Of a stretch of 64,000 bases of DNA, positions 11,127-23,627 are shown piece by piece (position 1 is the first letter of the stretch; every line of letters starts with the position of its first letter). The DNA is from Caenorhabditis remanei (taxonomy: Eukaryota; Nematoda; Chromadorea; Rhabditida; Rhabditidae). Under the pieces are notes generated by a model. The model did not search any database. It was not told the DNA's origin and was given only the letters and a program-made list of their open reading frames with translations. Position numbers and translations under genes: made by a program. The stretch is taken from contig NC_071332.1 of NCBI RefSeq assembly GCF_010183535.1, forward strand, positions 14,632,001 through 14,696,000. Reading direction: 5' to 3'.

Positions 11127-12886
11127 TTAGAATTCCTCGTCGAGTGTCTCATATTTGCTTGATTTCTTTCTTTGTTGAGCTTGATCCAACTCCATATTTG
11201 TGAGGGATTTCTCCATTTGTTTGATACGACGAGTCTCGAAGAAGAAGCAAAAACTTGCGATGACACAGAGGATTGGAATTCCGATGGTGTAGAAATAGAT
11301 ATTGAGGAATGGAGAGATGAAGAAGATCACGCATGTTCCGATAGACTGAAAATAGAATGGATGATAAATGAAATAAAAGAATTACGCCTTACCTGATAGA
11401 ATTTCGAAACCGAGAATGCTTGATCTCTTCTGTTTGGCATTGCCAATGCACAAATGACTGATCTGACACTGCAGAGACAGCAATCAGACATTCCTCCAAT
11501 CAGAGCAATCACGAAAACCAAGGTACGAGTTGGCTGGAAGAGCCACGGCTTCTCAGAAGTTGGAGCCATTGGAGCAGTTGGTGGAGTAGTAATGACAATC
11601 AACCCGCAGTAGACACAAGTTAAGAAACAACCAATGAACATTGTTGGACGCATTCCAAAATTCTTGATGCGCTTACTGCAGAATGAGATGAGCATGCCCA
11701 CTGAAATTATAAAACATTTGTCAAATAGTTACAGGGTATTTTTGAAACTCACTGATAGTTTCTCCGAGTCCAACACCCAAACTGTAGATAGCGGGGAGGT
11801 AGATCATACTGGCCAAATGAGAGTTAAAAGTGAGAGTAGTTGGATAGATTGAAACCCAGAATGAGGTGTGGACTCCAGTCAATACGAATGTTGGGATCAA
11901 GATAATCATTTTTGGAGAGCGGAATGCACGGTACATAAGACGGATTCCATCGCGGAATGCCACGATTTTCTTGGAGGACTCGATACAGTTGTTGATGTCA
12001 CTGGAGGGCATTAGGAGGAATGTGACGTTTCCGATGAAGGAGATGGCAGCGAATACGGAGAAGAGCAGGTAACTGAAAATTCTTTGTTCGGAGAGATCGT
12101 AAAGAAGGGAAACCTACATTTCAGTGTTGCTGAATCTTCTCTCAAAGTGTTGAGACGTCACGTTGGCAGTAGTGTTCACTAAATCCATGCTTACAGCAGC
12201 TGCTCCTGCTGCTCCTGCTCCAGCGGTGAAATAGGTGATGAGAGCGATGATACCAGCTCCAACAATCATGCAACTTGATCCAATTGCCCAGGAGATGGAG
12301 ACATTGGACTCGATGGTTTTCCGTGTTGAATGAGATGTCAGATACCCTCCGTTTCCGGTGTAGTACACTAAAACAGTGAGATGAAATCTTAAGTTTTAGA
12401 TTTTCCAAAGTTAATCTTACAAGCAAATCCAACACCATTGAGAGCTGCTGAGAAGAAGTAATAGTATTGATTTGTGTACAGGAAGCCTAATGGGAAAGAA
12501 GTGAAGCAAACTGAAGCTATGAAAAGAGTTGTCTTGGCACTGGTTGCATAGAGGAAGGATGGGGATACCAGGCAGGTGATGACGAAGGCAAGGTAGCAAG
12601 TGGCTTGGCTGGAAATGTATGATATTATAAATAAACTATGATGTGCTATGAAATTGACTAACCCATAGTATCCAGCATGTGAATTGATTCTATCTGGTTC
12701 TCTCTCATGAATCGAATGAATCACTGACTCCAGAATAAAAGCTTGTGAATCACAGCCTGTCATGATGCACAAGTGACCGAAGCCGAGCATGACTATACAG
12801 AGGAGCTCGAACGCCCTCGGAGACATTCGTGTGAGCCATGATCCAGTTGTAGCTGTTGGAAAGGCTGCGGCTCCTCCGTCAGACAT
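11127..12886 (-). CDS. UNC-93-like MFS transporter, copy 4 (intron-poor)
   Basis: Six exons, 12663-12886, 12421-12608, 12118-12367, 11753-12072, 11393-11700 and 11127-11345, join in frame to 502 aa. Three introns present in copies 1-3 are absent, so the third, fourth and fifth exons each correspond to two exons of the other copies. I chose the start at 12886 (MSDGGAAAFPTATTG) because an acceptor-like CTTTCAG lies just upstream and suggests trans-splicing. An in-frame Met at 12931 precedes that site. Family motifs are intact: GGMSDCCLCSVRSVICALAM, SKRIKNFGMRPTM and the TGVHTSFWVSIYPTTL helix. A GAGAAGAAAVSM insertion in the third exon extends the loop after helix 4. It is separated from copies 1-3 by the CAP-like gene and the lipase. 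Confidence 0.9.
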
Positions 12887-14401
12887 TAAATGAATACTGT
12901 AGTCTGAAAGAGAAGTTTTAGAAATGGGCAAATATCGAAGAAAGATTAGACAATTTTATAGTTGAGACAAGGAAGTTTGGTAAAAGGCAGAAGTTCATTT
13001 ATCGGAATCGAGAGACATGTTTATTGGTCAAATGATGTCAGTTCGAAGGAACGCCTCTTTTTTGATAACGTTCTGAGAAGGATACGGTAGTTATCCATAT
13101 CAAAGTCACGTGGTCACTCGAAGGAATGATTGTGAAAAAAGTGAGAAGCCAGTAGACATGTTTTTGAGAAAGGGCAAGAAAACTTTGAGGACTTTTATAC
13201 ATTTTCGTCGGAGAACTTTTGTTATCGTTCAGAAACCGTATGAGCAATGGTCAACTATCATAACATAAAGTGTGAGAAAGAAAGCGCTTTTGGAATAGGA
13301 ATGGAGTTTTTGGTGGGCAGATTTCGAGGGTAAGAAGGCATGATTTTGAATATGATAGTGAGGCATAAACCTAGAAAACCTTGACATTTTTCAAATATCA
13401 ACTCATCGAGAACAAAAAAAAGATCGAGTATATAATATTACACTCCTCCCTTTATATAATCGAGAAAGGGGGATTCCCCCAAACGACCTTCAAGGTTCAT
13501 TATGTACCTAGACACTCGAATATTTGACAATCAGAGAGGGATTCCCCCACATGATTCGCCAAACTTAAAAACAATTGTCTTTTGATGACGACAACTGTTA
13601 AAATGATGAAAAGAGAAGAAGATGGTGAAGATAATCTGTCGAGGATTCCCCCTCAGAACTAAGAACGATTGACAACGTGATGAGTGGTGAGAGGAATCCC
13701 TTACCTATCCATCACTAGAAACTGGTTTTTTCATAGTTTCGAGATGGTTGATATGTTCTGTTGTGTTTTGTTTCAATTTATTTGATATGGGTTTCTTTGA
13801 TTTTCGGACAGATCAAATTGTTTGACATCACGGTTGAAGTACTGTAGATACATAGGTTGGGGTATTGGTAAACAGGAAATGACAAAATTTGGAATTGACA
13901 AATTGAGAAAAGGGTTCAAATAGACTCTTGTCTGGAGAGGAAATATGAAAACCGACATTCATCAGGCCGAAAGTTCAGCGAATAGCTCAGAGATAGTCTG
14001 ATGCTTGGTTGGGATATGATTGGACTCAATGCCGGGGGAGATGATCGATTTCAAAACTCTCAGAATCATAATTGTAGTGCAACCTGACTTTAGTTCTTCG
14101 TTTTTCAGCAATCCGACTCATGAGCCTATCATACCAAACCTCAGTGCTCGTTGAGCCCCCTTCCTCCCTCCGTAACTTTTTGATCTACGAAAATGTGTTT
14201 TGTTGTTTTTCGAACCTCAATTCCTTGGAACACCACAATGATTATAATTGGATTAGAGTTTACTTAAGTGAAAAGTGAAATCTCTCGCTCTTCAAACAAA
14301 CACATTACCAACATAACTAGTAGAGTTAGTGAATAATTTGGGTCAAATGAGGTTCTGGTTTTATAAAAGTTTACCGGTAAATCTATGATTATTCTATTCT
14401 A
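12887..14401. promoter_or_regulatory. Divergent regulatory spacer with GGGATTCCCC-like sites
   Basis: The spacer lies between UNC-93-like copy 4 (-) and MLT-10-like gene A (+). It holds GGGGGATTCCCCC (13468-13480), GGGATTCCCCC (13538-13548), AGGATTCCCCC (13642-13652) and GGAATCCC (about 13693-13700), that is four near-palindromic G/C-flanked sites within 235 bases. Similar sites lie upstream of copy 3. A TATA-like TTTATAG lies near 12955 in front of copy 4. No gene is supported in this interval. Confidence 0.45.
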
Positions 14402-17400
14402 ATGCGACGCTTTAAAGTTATCCGGTGGTTTCTCGGACTTTCAGTTTTGACTTGTGTTGGTGGTAAGTTTATCTTATTTAAAAAGTTTAAATAAACTTCA
14501 AATTCAGGAAAACTTGGGTTAGAATCTTCCGCTAATGATACTGAAACTTCTTACAATTTTCCGTGGTCGGAAAATGTTCCAAAGCTGGAATTCACAACTT
14601 CAAAACCGAGGAATTTGTCAAACTTTGTGAAAGAAGAAGTCCGTAAAGGAAGGATACCCGAACAACTTATACCGTTTGTGAACTTGACTGCAGTGGAAGA
14701 ATTGAAGAAGGAGCATAATGATGTGAGTGTTATGATTACTTGATAACTACTAATCGCTAGCATTTCCAGACCCTGGACTTCATTATCCGAGATGAAGACG
14801 TTGCAGATATCCCTGATGACGATGACGTGGAACATCGAAAAGTGAATACTTTGACTCATGATGGCAACAAAACTATCATAACTGTTTCGGATGAAGCTAG
14901 AGATGATCTTTATAAACATTGGATGGATCAAAGTTTATCTGGATTGATGGGCGCAGTGGTAACTAATGTGTGAGTCTTCATGTTGTAGTAGAGCGAATTT
15001 CCACTTTTCACAACTTCAGAATCAACAAACGAAAGATGACAAGAGCTGAGAAAAAGCAGCATTACACTTGTATCCACGCTTCCAAGAATGTGACGGCTCA
15101 CGCGAAATGTGTGGTTACTGTACTCGACCAGTTGAAGAAGAGAAATGAGAAACTGAAGATGTACAGTAATCGATCAGTGAAATGTGAGTATTTCCTTGGG
15201 TTTCTGCCAACTTTGACCCCACTTTTCAGTAAATTCTCATCGAAAGCGTAGTCGTGTCGATAATGACGCCTTCAAAACTGCTTTGAATCATTATGATGAG
15301 TATGTGAAGTCTGGTGGAGAAGAGTTTCGAGTCAAGAGAGGTTCTGGATTCACGCTATTCGATGAAATGGAGAACAAGAGACAGGCGGCGATCAGGAACA
15401 ATGTACAGACAAAGAAGTCGTATACTATCAGGGAGAATAAGAGCCTGTCACCGTTGGCGTTGATAGCGAGGAAGTTGACAGAGTTGGTGAGAGCCGGGAA
15501 GAATAAGAAAGAACCTCCCAAAAGGTTAGTTGTCATATTTTCTAAACACTTCAAGGTTCAATATTTTCCCAACTTCTTCGTGATGATTTCCGGTGACCCT
15601 GGTGGTCTGATCGATGAAAACGTCCAAAGTCCATCTAGATCCAATCGAAAACTTTCGAGATCACATATCAGTTCTTTCATTTTATTCCTAATCTTTCTCT
15701 ACTATTCATATCATCTAGTCACGTTTTCAAAGAAATTCATCTTCTCTTTTCCCCCACGAAAACTTTGATTACACAGTTCGGACTGAAGGTCAAACACAAA
15801 CAGAAGAAAAAAGACAAAATGATATCATTTTCATAGTTTCGAGATGTGAAAAAGGACTTTTGAAATCAAAAGAAAATAGGGAAAAGTCTGACGGGAATGT
15901 CTGTTATATAACCTAGTCTTCTTCTCTCAATTATTCATTACAATAGACATTAGAAATCAGAATTCAAATAATCATTAAACTAGAACCACTTCTCTCTGTA
16001 TTGATGAATAATGAGGGAGAAAACTGATAGTACAAGTGATAATAACATGCAAGCTGATGAGAATTCCCCGCCATGTGATATGTTGCTGTGTTAAGAAAAA
16101 GGCTTAGACAGTTTGGATGGGGGTATCCGGGGGGGAAAGTGATATCATATAAGATCTGGATATATATTTAGATGAAACGAGATCATAGTCCGTTTTGGCG
16201 TAGTTTATAGGAATTGGAATGGCTGGGTCGTGATCAGCGCTTCTGTCGGAAAGAAGTAACTGACTGAAATCTGATGTAATCTTGTACTTCGTGTAATGTT
16301 AGATACCGCTGGATTCTGACAGTCTAAAACTCAATGTTTGTCAGTTTTTGTGTAAAATGTGGCTTTGATGAAAACAGAATGTGAAAGTCTGGCGCGCCTT
16401 GGTCGCTTATCTTGACAACAATAAAATCGCAATGCATATGAACCTGATTACGACACTTTCACAATCTTTGTAGTATGAGTCCTCGGTATGACTGATTATC
16501 CTACAAAGTAAATTATGTATAAACCGTACAGAACAAAGGTAGAATTTTATTTTTGTAGTTGACAACTTCTTTGTACGTGCACTCCTTAGAGAGTTATGGT
16601 CATTTTAAGGGGTCAGCTCAAAAATCACTCTACTTTGCACTGAAATGGGACGATTTGAGAGAGAAATTACTTTGACGATATGTAACTTGCTAGGGAGTGT
16701 CCGTACAAAAAAGTGGTCAACTACAAAAATGAAGCTCTACCTTTGTTCTGTATGGTTTATACATAATTTACTTTGCGGGACAATCAGTGATACAGTAATA
16801 CCCTCTCAAAGTTGGTCATTTTCAAAGGGTACCGAATTGTATAACTTACTGCACGATACTGTAACAAAACCCCGTATCTCAGATGGCAAGATGTAATCCA
16901 AGACATCAAAGAGGAAAGCACCCGAATCAAGGGAAAAAAACGAAACAAAGAGCGAATGAAACGGAAATTTTCAAAATTTGTGAACACGATGCGACAGACT
17001 GGACTGAATCCAGACAAGGCGATGCAGAGTATCGTGAGTGATAAAACATCGTATCATTTTTTTTCGTTCGAAACCTTCTAACGCTTTTGCAGGGAATGGA
17101 AGATTTATTTGCCGACGAACCGATTCTAAGCGAAAAGGAACAGGATGCCAAAGATGCGAGGGAACTGATGGCGACGATGAGTCCAGATGATAAGATTTTG
17201 AATGAACCGATCAAGTTGATTAGGCAAGGTACAGAGAGACATAATTGAAAGGTTGAGAGAGAAATGGTGTTTTTTTGTGAAAGAGATCAAAGAAATATTG
17301 ATATGAATTAAAAAGATCTTCTTTCGTTTTTTAGGTCATTTGCTATCTATCCCTTCTCTTTTTTGCAGCTATCAAAATCGGAATGATGGCGGCGGGCAAA

Positions 17401-20400
17401 AAGGAGGATGCGAATGCATTGGACGACAAGAAGATTGCCCTTTTATCACCGCAATTTATGAGCATACTTCCAGATGAAGTGGCCAATGATACGGTATGAA
17501 GATTTATGAGGGAGAGAAAGATCAGAAATTGGAAGTTCAAAAGTGCACAATTCCCGTAGGGAAGCACACGGACATCTGGATATTTGGAAACACCGCAACT
17601 CACCTTATCATTTTCCAGGTATCACTCCTCTCCCCTTCCATTTTATCTCTTCATGGAGAAGGATCTCAGACGGATCGAGAAATCAGTCTCACCAAGGCAT
17701 TAAAACTAATGGAAGATACCGGACAAGAAGAATGGATGAATTTTGTTCTCGAAGCTTCCGGAGTCACGGAAACCGTTGATAGGCTGAGAAAAGCTGAAAA
17801 GGAGGAAGAAGATAAGGAGAGGATGAGAGATTTCACTGATAAAGACGGGAAGCCTCTGTACTTTTCGAAGGAGAATGCAACACAGATCTATGGAGAATAT
17901 GAAGCAGGCAAACTGGATTTATTGGATGGGTTTTATAAGTCACTGTCGGCAGAGCAGGTACTATATCGGCAGATGAATGAAAATAACCTAAAAGAGATAT
18001 AATTTCAGATGCAATCCATGAACAAAACTGGGTATACTGTAATGGATGACAAGCAGTTGGAAGCTATTTATGGTCCGAATTCTCCGTTTAATAACTCAGA
18101 AGCACTTGAGAAGTTCCGAGGGATTCCTCCAGAAAGTATGCCTGATAGAATTGAGGAAAATATTCGCTTGATTGCCAATGAGGAGATGAAGTTTGAGGTT
18201 TCCAGAAAGGTGAGTTTCCGTAAAACCTGTAACAGAGGAGCACCCACTAGCAAGAGTTTGGAGCATCCTATCTCAGCTGTCTTTAAAGATATGCAAATTT
18301 TTTCAACTGAAGAAATATTCTATGAATATTAAGTTATCTTTTATCAGTTGGTGGCTTTGTGATATCTCCAATGGAAACCGAGATATACCGCTGCGAACAG
18401 GCACCGCTAGGTGCGCCTCTATTACAGGTTTTACGGAATTGTTGATCTTTTTTTCATTTCTAACTGAAACTTCCGGTCATGTGACATTTCAAAGTAGTTC
18501 TGTTCTCTCATTCTATCATTTTGTATCAATTTGTACCTAAATTGGTCAAGATCAGTGACATCATGAGGTCATTGTTTGGTCGTTCTATTTGCGAGTATCT
18601 TTGAGGACAGTAGGGTGGAACAATGCGTACTGATGTTTTGCAGAAAAAAGAGATTTTATTGCAAAATATAATTTATTGAGTAGGGGTGAGATGAAGAGAA
18701 AATTTATGGATGAGAATTGACATTAATCATCTGGATGTTACTGTAAATACAAAAAATTTGTGTACTGAAACTGGAAAAGCTGAAATATTTTACCATATAA
18801 GACGGTTGGAATTTCAAAATTTTTTGCTAGCTAGTTGAAAAATGGTTTTCTGTGAGTAATCTGTACTGAAAATACAGCATTTCCCTGAATTTGAACGATT
18901 TTGCAATAAACTGGCAATTGCTAGAAAAAGTTGCACGTGAAGCACAGAGTTTTCCACTTTTGTCTGTTCACGTCATTTTCTGTTCTTTTTTCAAAGTTTA
19001 TTCAAAAGTACAGAATCGGTATGGATACCGATTTTGTACCAAGAAATTCCTCCAGATTTGGTATTCATACCTATTCTGTACTCTGCATAAAAGATCACGT
19101 GAAAAAAGTTTTCTCCAAGTTTATTCGAAAGTACAGAATCGGTATCGATACCAATTCTGTACCATTGTAAGTTCTGTATAAAAGGTCACGTGAAGAATTG
19201 AAAATCCACAATTTCAAAGTGTCAAATTTTATTTATGATTATTTTCGCTTACGTGGATTCAAATTTGATGTTCATCAAGTGGATAAACTCACCAAAATGA
19301 CAATTTTTGAGGAAAAGTTACCTTGATTCTGTAATTAGGTTTTGATCAACTTCACCTTTTCTTATTCAACAACATTAAAAACGTCCGTTTTAATGAAATT
19401 TGCATAAAAAGGTTTGAAAATGTGTTTTCTTTTTAAGTAAGAGAAGGTAAAGTAAGTTGATCAAAACCTAATTACAGAATCTAGGTAACTTTTCCTCAAA
19501 AATTGTCATTTTGGTGAGTTTATCCACTTGATGAACATCAAATTTGAATCCACGTAAGCGAAAATAATCATAAATAAAATTTGACACTCTGAAATTGTGG
19601 ATTTTCAATTCTTCACGTGACCTTTTATACAGAACTTACAATGGTACAGAATTGGTATCGATACCGATTCTGTACTTTCGAATAAACTTGGAGAAAAAAC
19701 TTTTTTCACGTGATCTTTTATGCAGAGTACAGAATAGGTATGAATACCAAATCTGGAGGAGTTTCTTAGTACAGAACCGGTATCCATACCGATTCTGTAC
19801 TTTCGAATAAACTTTGAAAAAAGAACAGAAAATGACGTGAACAGACAAAAGTGAAGCAGATTTGTGCTTACATGATATTTTTCACACATATTTCAACGGA
19901 ATCAAAGCTGAGAAATGAATATGTGCTAGTACAGAGTTTCTCAATTTTTAATAAAATATAATCGCTAGCAAAAAATTTTGAAATTTTGACCGTCTTATAT
20001 CTTTTTTCAGAAAGACCTTGTTCTGATGCCTGTCCTCCTCACATCCTTCGTTGGGGTGCCTGAAACAGCATCTCAATCCATTATCCTATCCCCTCTACTA
20101 TTAGCTCCATTGATCTTCTCTCCTTCCATTTATGGAAATGTCATTCTGTCCCCATGGGTGTTCGTCCCCGTTCTAGTCAGTCCACGTATCCTTGGAGCCG
20201 TCGTCCTATCTCCCATCGTCTTCTCTCCAGTTATCCTCTCACCACTCTGTCTTGTTCCAGTCATCCTTTCACCTGGCATCGGGCTCCCATTCGTTCTCTC
20301 TCCATTTGTTTTGACCCCTTTCATCCTATCTCCTGTTGCTCTTACTCCGATTATTTTGTCTCCATTTGCATTGTCTCCGTTTATTGGAGTCCCTAATTTA

Positions 20401-20565
20401 CTCACTCCAATCATTTTATCTCCATTTGTATTATCACCACTGATTCTCTCCCCTCCGTATGTATCCGCTTTCGTCTTGAATCCATATGCCCTTTCCCCGG
20501 CGGTTATGTCAAATGGAGCACTTTTTACAGCGGTTCTGTCTCCAAGTTGGTTGAGTACGCTATGA
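14402..20565 (+). CDS. MLT-10-like moulting protein A (DUF644 + proline-rich repeats)
   Basis: Eleven exons keep frame and give 813 aa: 14402-14462, 14508-14722, 14770-14969, 15020-15183, 15230-15524, 16883-17033, 17093-17228, 17369-17493, 17619-17957, 18009-18209 and 20011-20565. A signal peptide (MRRFKVIRWFLGLSVLTCVGG) precedes the long charged helical DUF644 region. That region holds conserved stretches such as SYTIRENKSLSPLALIARKL, LLSPQFMSILPDEVAND and EEWMNFVLEASGVTE. The last exon codes for about 170 residues of hydrophobic repeats with a period near five ([IVL]LSPx), such as VILSPLCLVPVILSP. MLT-10 in C. elegans belongs to the DUF644/proline-rich repeat family and is needed at moults, so an extracellular cuticle-associated role is likely. 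Intron 5 holds a miniature transposon and intron 10 a large foldback. AATAAA lies just after the stop. Confidence 0.9.
16480..16861. mobile_element. Tc1-like miniature transposon in MLT-10-like A intron 5, left end eroded
   Basis: The body matches the elements at 27728-28070 and 33310-33640. Shared blocks are TTTGTACG/CGTACAAA around AGGGAGTGTCC, GGGACAATCAGTG and CTCTCAAAGTTGGTC, and it ends in GATACTG followed by TA. The left terminal repeat is not recognisable, so the start is approximate. Confidence 0.6.
18797..19998. mobile_element. 1.2 kb foldback (long inverted repeat) in MLT-10-like A intron 10
   Basis: The ends are TATAAGACGGT and ACCGTCTTATA reading inward. Arms of several hundred bases are near-identical inverted copies: about 18955-19360 pairs with 19445-19850, leaving a loop of under 100 bases. 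Within each arm are nested palindromes, for example 19131-19162 centred on TATCGATA with GTACAGAAT ends. No transposase frame is seen. The element ends 12 bases before the exon 11 acceptor (TTTTTTCAG), so splicing is probably intact. A transcript through it would form a long hairpin. Confidence 0.8.
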
Positions 20566-20826
20566 TCTCTTTTTTAAAGAATAAAACCATTCTTCTTCAC
20601 TTCACAAAGATAAATTATTTTTGGCGCGGTCTACGGTAGAAAAGTACCCACACCGCGACGCATAATTGCGGACCAGTCAGAAAACATTTTTTTATACTTA
20701 AAATTGTTGCGCAAGCGCTTTGAGTAGCCAAGCTTTTCTCGTCTTTGTTTTTTCCTAATTGTTTTTCCAAGTACCGTTTCACCCATTTTTCAATCTGAAT
20801 TCGCTTTTCCAGGAATCGTCACGAAA

Positions 20827-21601
20827 ATGTTGAGACGAAGCAAACGGCTCGCCGGAATCCCTGCCGAAGAACCCAAAGAACAGTCGATCAAACATCGAGT
20901 GAGTCTGACTTCTGACACGATAAACGCGAACCGTGGTGATTTGGAAAAGACGAGGAAAGAGTTGGAAGAATGCAAGCTAAAACTTAAGGTGGAAATCTTG
21001 AAAAATGAGCAATTGGAGCTTTCGGAAGGACGTCACAAAGCAGAACAACAATCTTTGACGTTTCAACTCAATTGTCAAAAGGAAATGCGTGAAAAAGAAA
21101 CGAAGGAACTGCATCGTGTGCTCAATGAATATATGAAAGAATTAAAACATCTTCGGGATCGATACAAAGACTTGAGTGAGGAAATCGATGGCAACAAAAT
21201 GATTCAAAAACTCCGGCAAACTAGTGGATTTTGGCGAGAACGTGTACAAGGTCTGAGAAAGCAACTAGTAGCCAAGGAAGAACGGAAAAATGGGGAGCCG
21301 TTGGAATGGAGAATCTGCGAGATTTGTCTGCGGGAATATGGTCAAGAGGAAGACCGCACTCCGAGAATTCTGGGTGGGTTTTAGTTCTTTAGGGTTGGCT
21401 CTCGGATACGCTATGCGATTCCTTTAAAAAAACGTTATCATTATGCATATTCCAGGTTGCGGACACACTCTCTGCTTTGAATGCTGCAAAATGATTGCCC
21501 ATCCGGATTATCTGCAGTGCCCATTCGATCGGCTCGTCACTCGTCTCCATGGAAAACCAATCGATAGTCTCCCGAAGAATTTCCTTGTTCTCAATATGTA
21601 A
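20827..21601 (+). CDS. Coiled-coil RING finger protein, array gene 1
   Basis: Two exons, 20827-21373 and 21456-21601, give 230 aa. A basic N-terminus (MLRRSKRLAGIPAEEP) is followed by about 130 residues of heptad-like charged helix. A C-terminal RING then reads C-E-I-C ... C-G-H-T-L-C-F-E-C-C ... C-P-F-D. The tail ends LPKNFLVLNM, shared by the array. RING domains normally bind two zinc ions and recruit E2 enzymes; here the eighth ligand is Asp (CPFD), so E3 activity is inference. The intron splits the Gly codon just before CGH, as in all five genes. AATAAA near 21709 serves as the poly(A) signal. Confidence 0.82.
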
Positions 21602-21891
21602 AATGTTAAAACTGTAGTATATTGTCATGTAAAATCTCTACTGAACTGTTCTAAAATTGTTTTACTGTCTAAATTACTTGATCTCACTATGTAAATATTC
21701 GAAGTTCCAATAAAGCTCGATTGTCGTCTTATTTCTTTTCAGAGCCTTGTAAACACGTACTGCAATGTTTCATTCATTGTTTATATTTTAAATATTGAAT
21801 ATTTGGTTTCAGAAATTTATCCCGTTCCTTTCTCGATCTCTCTTATTTATTTACCACAAAATTATTTCCAGGGCGCTTCTCTGTTCCGAAA

Positions 21892-22628
21892 ATGAACAGG
21901 CAATGTAACGCCCGAATGTCACACAGCGCCATATTGGAGCGAATAGAAAAAGATTTGAAAGAAATGAGAAGGGAGCTGGAATGGGAATCATCAGCGAACA
22001 TGCGATTGAAGACTTCTCACAATGAAGAAGTGGCAACATTGCAAAGGTTGAAGAAAAACGCGGAGCACCAACTCAAAACTCTGAAACTTTCGTCTAAAAA
22101 GGAAATCGAAGAGCTGAAAAAAGAACAGAGCCGTGATCTGAACACTATCTTAGATCTTCATCAACAACTCAATAATCTGAAAAGTCTGCATGAAACAATG
22201 ATTGAAAGACAGCGAAAATCGACTGACATTTGGCGAGAGCTATATGTTAATCAGAAACGTCAATTGGCGAATACGGAAAAGGAGCTTTTACGAACGGCTG
22301 TATTGTTGGCAAAGAAAGAATTGAGAGAGCAGCCGATGGCTAGAGAGAAACAGAAAAAATATGAGACTTTACTATGTGAGATTTGTTCGGTAGGGTATGG
22401 ACAAGAAGAAGACAGAACGCCACGAGTTTTGGGTGAGGTCAAAATCTATTTCATTTTATCATTCTAATAACTGACTTCCTAGGTTGCGGACACACTATCT
22501 GCCTTGGTTGCTGCAAAATGATTGCCCAACCGGATCAAATTCAGTGTCCATTTTGTCGATTCGTCACACAGCTCACTGGACGGACAATCTCCCATCTCCC
22601 AAAGAATTATTTGGTTCTCAACATGTAA
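21892..22628 (+). CDS. Coiled-coil RING finger protein, array gene 2
   Basis: Exons 21892-22432 and 22483-22628 give 228 aa. It lacks the basic RRSxR start of its neighbours (MNRQCNARMSHSAILER) but has the same coiled-coil body and RING: C-E-I-C ... C-G-H-T-I-C-L-G-C-C ... C-P-F-C, ending LPKNYLVLNM. It is the only member of the array with Cys at the eighth zinc-ligand position. The start follows an acceptor-like sequence, and 290 bases separate it from gene 1, so a downstream operon position is possible but not shown. Confidence 0.8.
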
Positions 22629-22882
22629 AATATATTAATTGCATCATATTGTAATGTAAATGCTAACTGAATTTCTTGTTAAATTTGTATTTTTCGAATT
22701 GATTTACCCCGCATGTTGAATTAATGAAACACCAATGATCCTCGATACTCTCATTTACTTTCCGTTGTTGCACTGTTCAGCGAAGACGCTATGAAATGTT
22801 TTGTAGTTTTCAACCTCTGTAACTATTCTCCATCGTTTTTCGAAACAATTTTCAGTCGATCTTCTAACAAGAATCTGTTTTG

Positions 22883-23627
22883 ATGAGACGAAGCAAGCGG
22901 GTCGCTGGAATTCCTGCAGAGGAGCCTCCGACTCCCTCAGTTAGAGCCAAACCGCCGACTACTCCACGTGCACCAAGAAATTTTGAAGCGGAGAAAGTTA
23001 AGAAAGAGTTGACAAACTGCAAGAAGCAACTGGCATCAGAGAAAAGAAAGTACACTCGACTACAAAAAAAGCATAATGACGAGATAGGACTGTTGGCTTT
23101 GAATAAAGCAGTGTTGGACAACCATATGCGTTTGCTGACGATGGCTCATAATGAAGAAATTGGTTTTATGAGAAGAGAACGTGAACGTGAAGCGATTAAA
23201 ATGAGAGATCTCCAGGCTCAAGTGAGAATTCTAGCCGAAGAAAATGATCAGAATGCAATGGTACAGAAGGAACGAAAAACGAATGAAAAACTACAGAAAC
23301 AGGTTCGAGATTTGAGAAGACAAGTGTTGGCGGTGGAGCAGGGCAGAAATGAGGAACCGCTACCGTGGAGACTTTGTCAGATTTGTCAGGACGAGTTTGG
23401 TCAGGAAGGAGATAGAACCCCTAGGATGTTGCGTATGTTTCTCGCCATTCTTTTGGAAAACGTAATAATTTTTTTCAGATTGCGGGCACACCATATGCCT
23501 CGGATGTATCAAGAATATTGCACGTTATGACTTCTTGGCGTGTCCATTCGATCGGATTATAATTCATCTTGATGAAATTCCAATAGAAGAAGTTTTCCCC
23601 AAAAATTATCTTGTTTCCGACATGTGA
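22883..23627 (+). CDS. Coiled-coil RING finger protein, array gene 3
   Basis: Exons 22883-23432 and 23479-23627 give 232 aa. It starts MRRSKRVAGIPAEEPPTPS, almost the same as gene 1, and continues with a long charged helix including EREREAIKMRDLQAQVRIL. The RING is C-Q-I-C ... C-G-H-T-I-C-L-G-C-I ... C-P-F-D and the tail is FPKNYLVSDM. A TTG codon lies immediately upstream, but the ATG at 22883 is the sensible start. AATAAA near 23712. Confidence 0.8.

Noticed and set aside
20130..20414. Long open frame antisense to the MLT-10-like A repeat exon (similar ones at 26977-27432 and 30809-31186), rich in NGD/RMKG
   Set aside because: It is the exact reverse of the LSP repeat codons; repetitive G/C-rich codons keep the opposite strand open. 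It has no start context, splice sites or family match.
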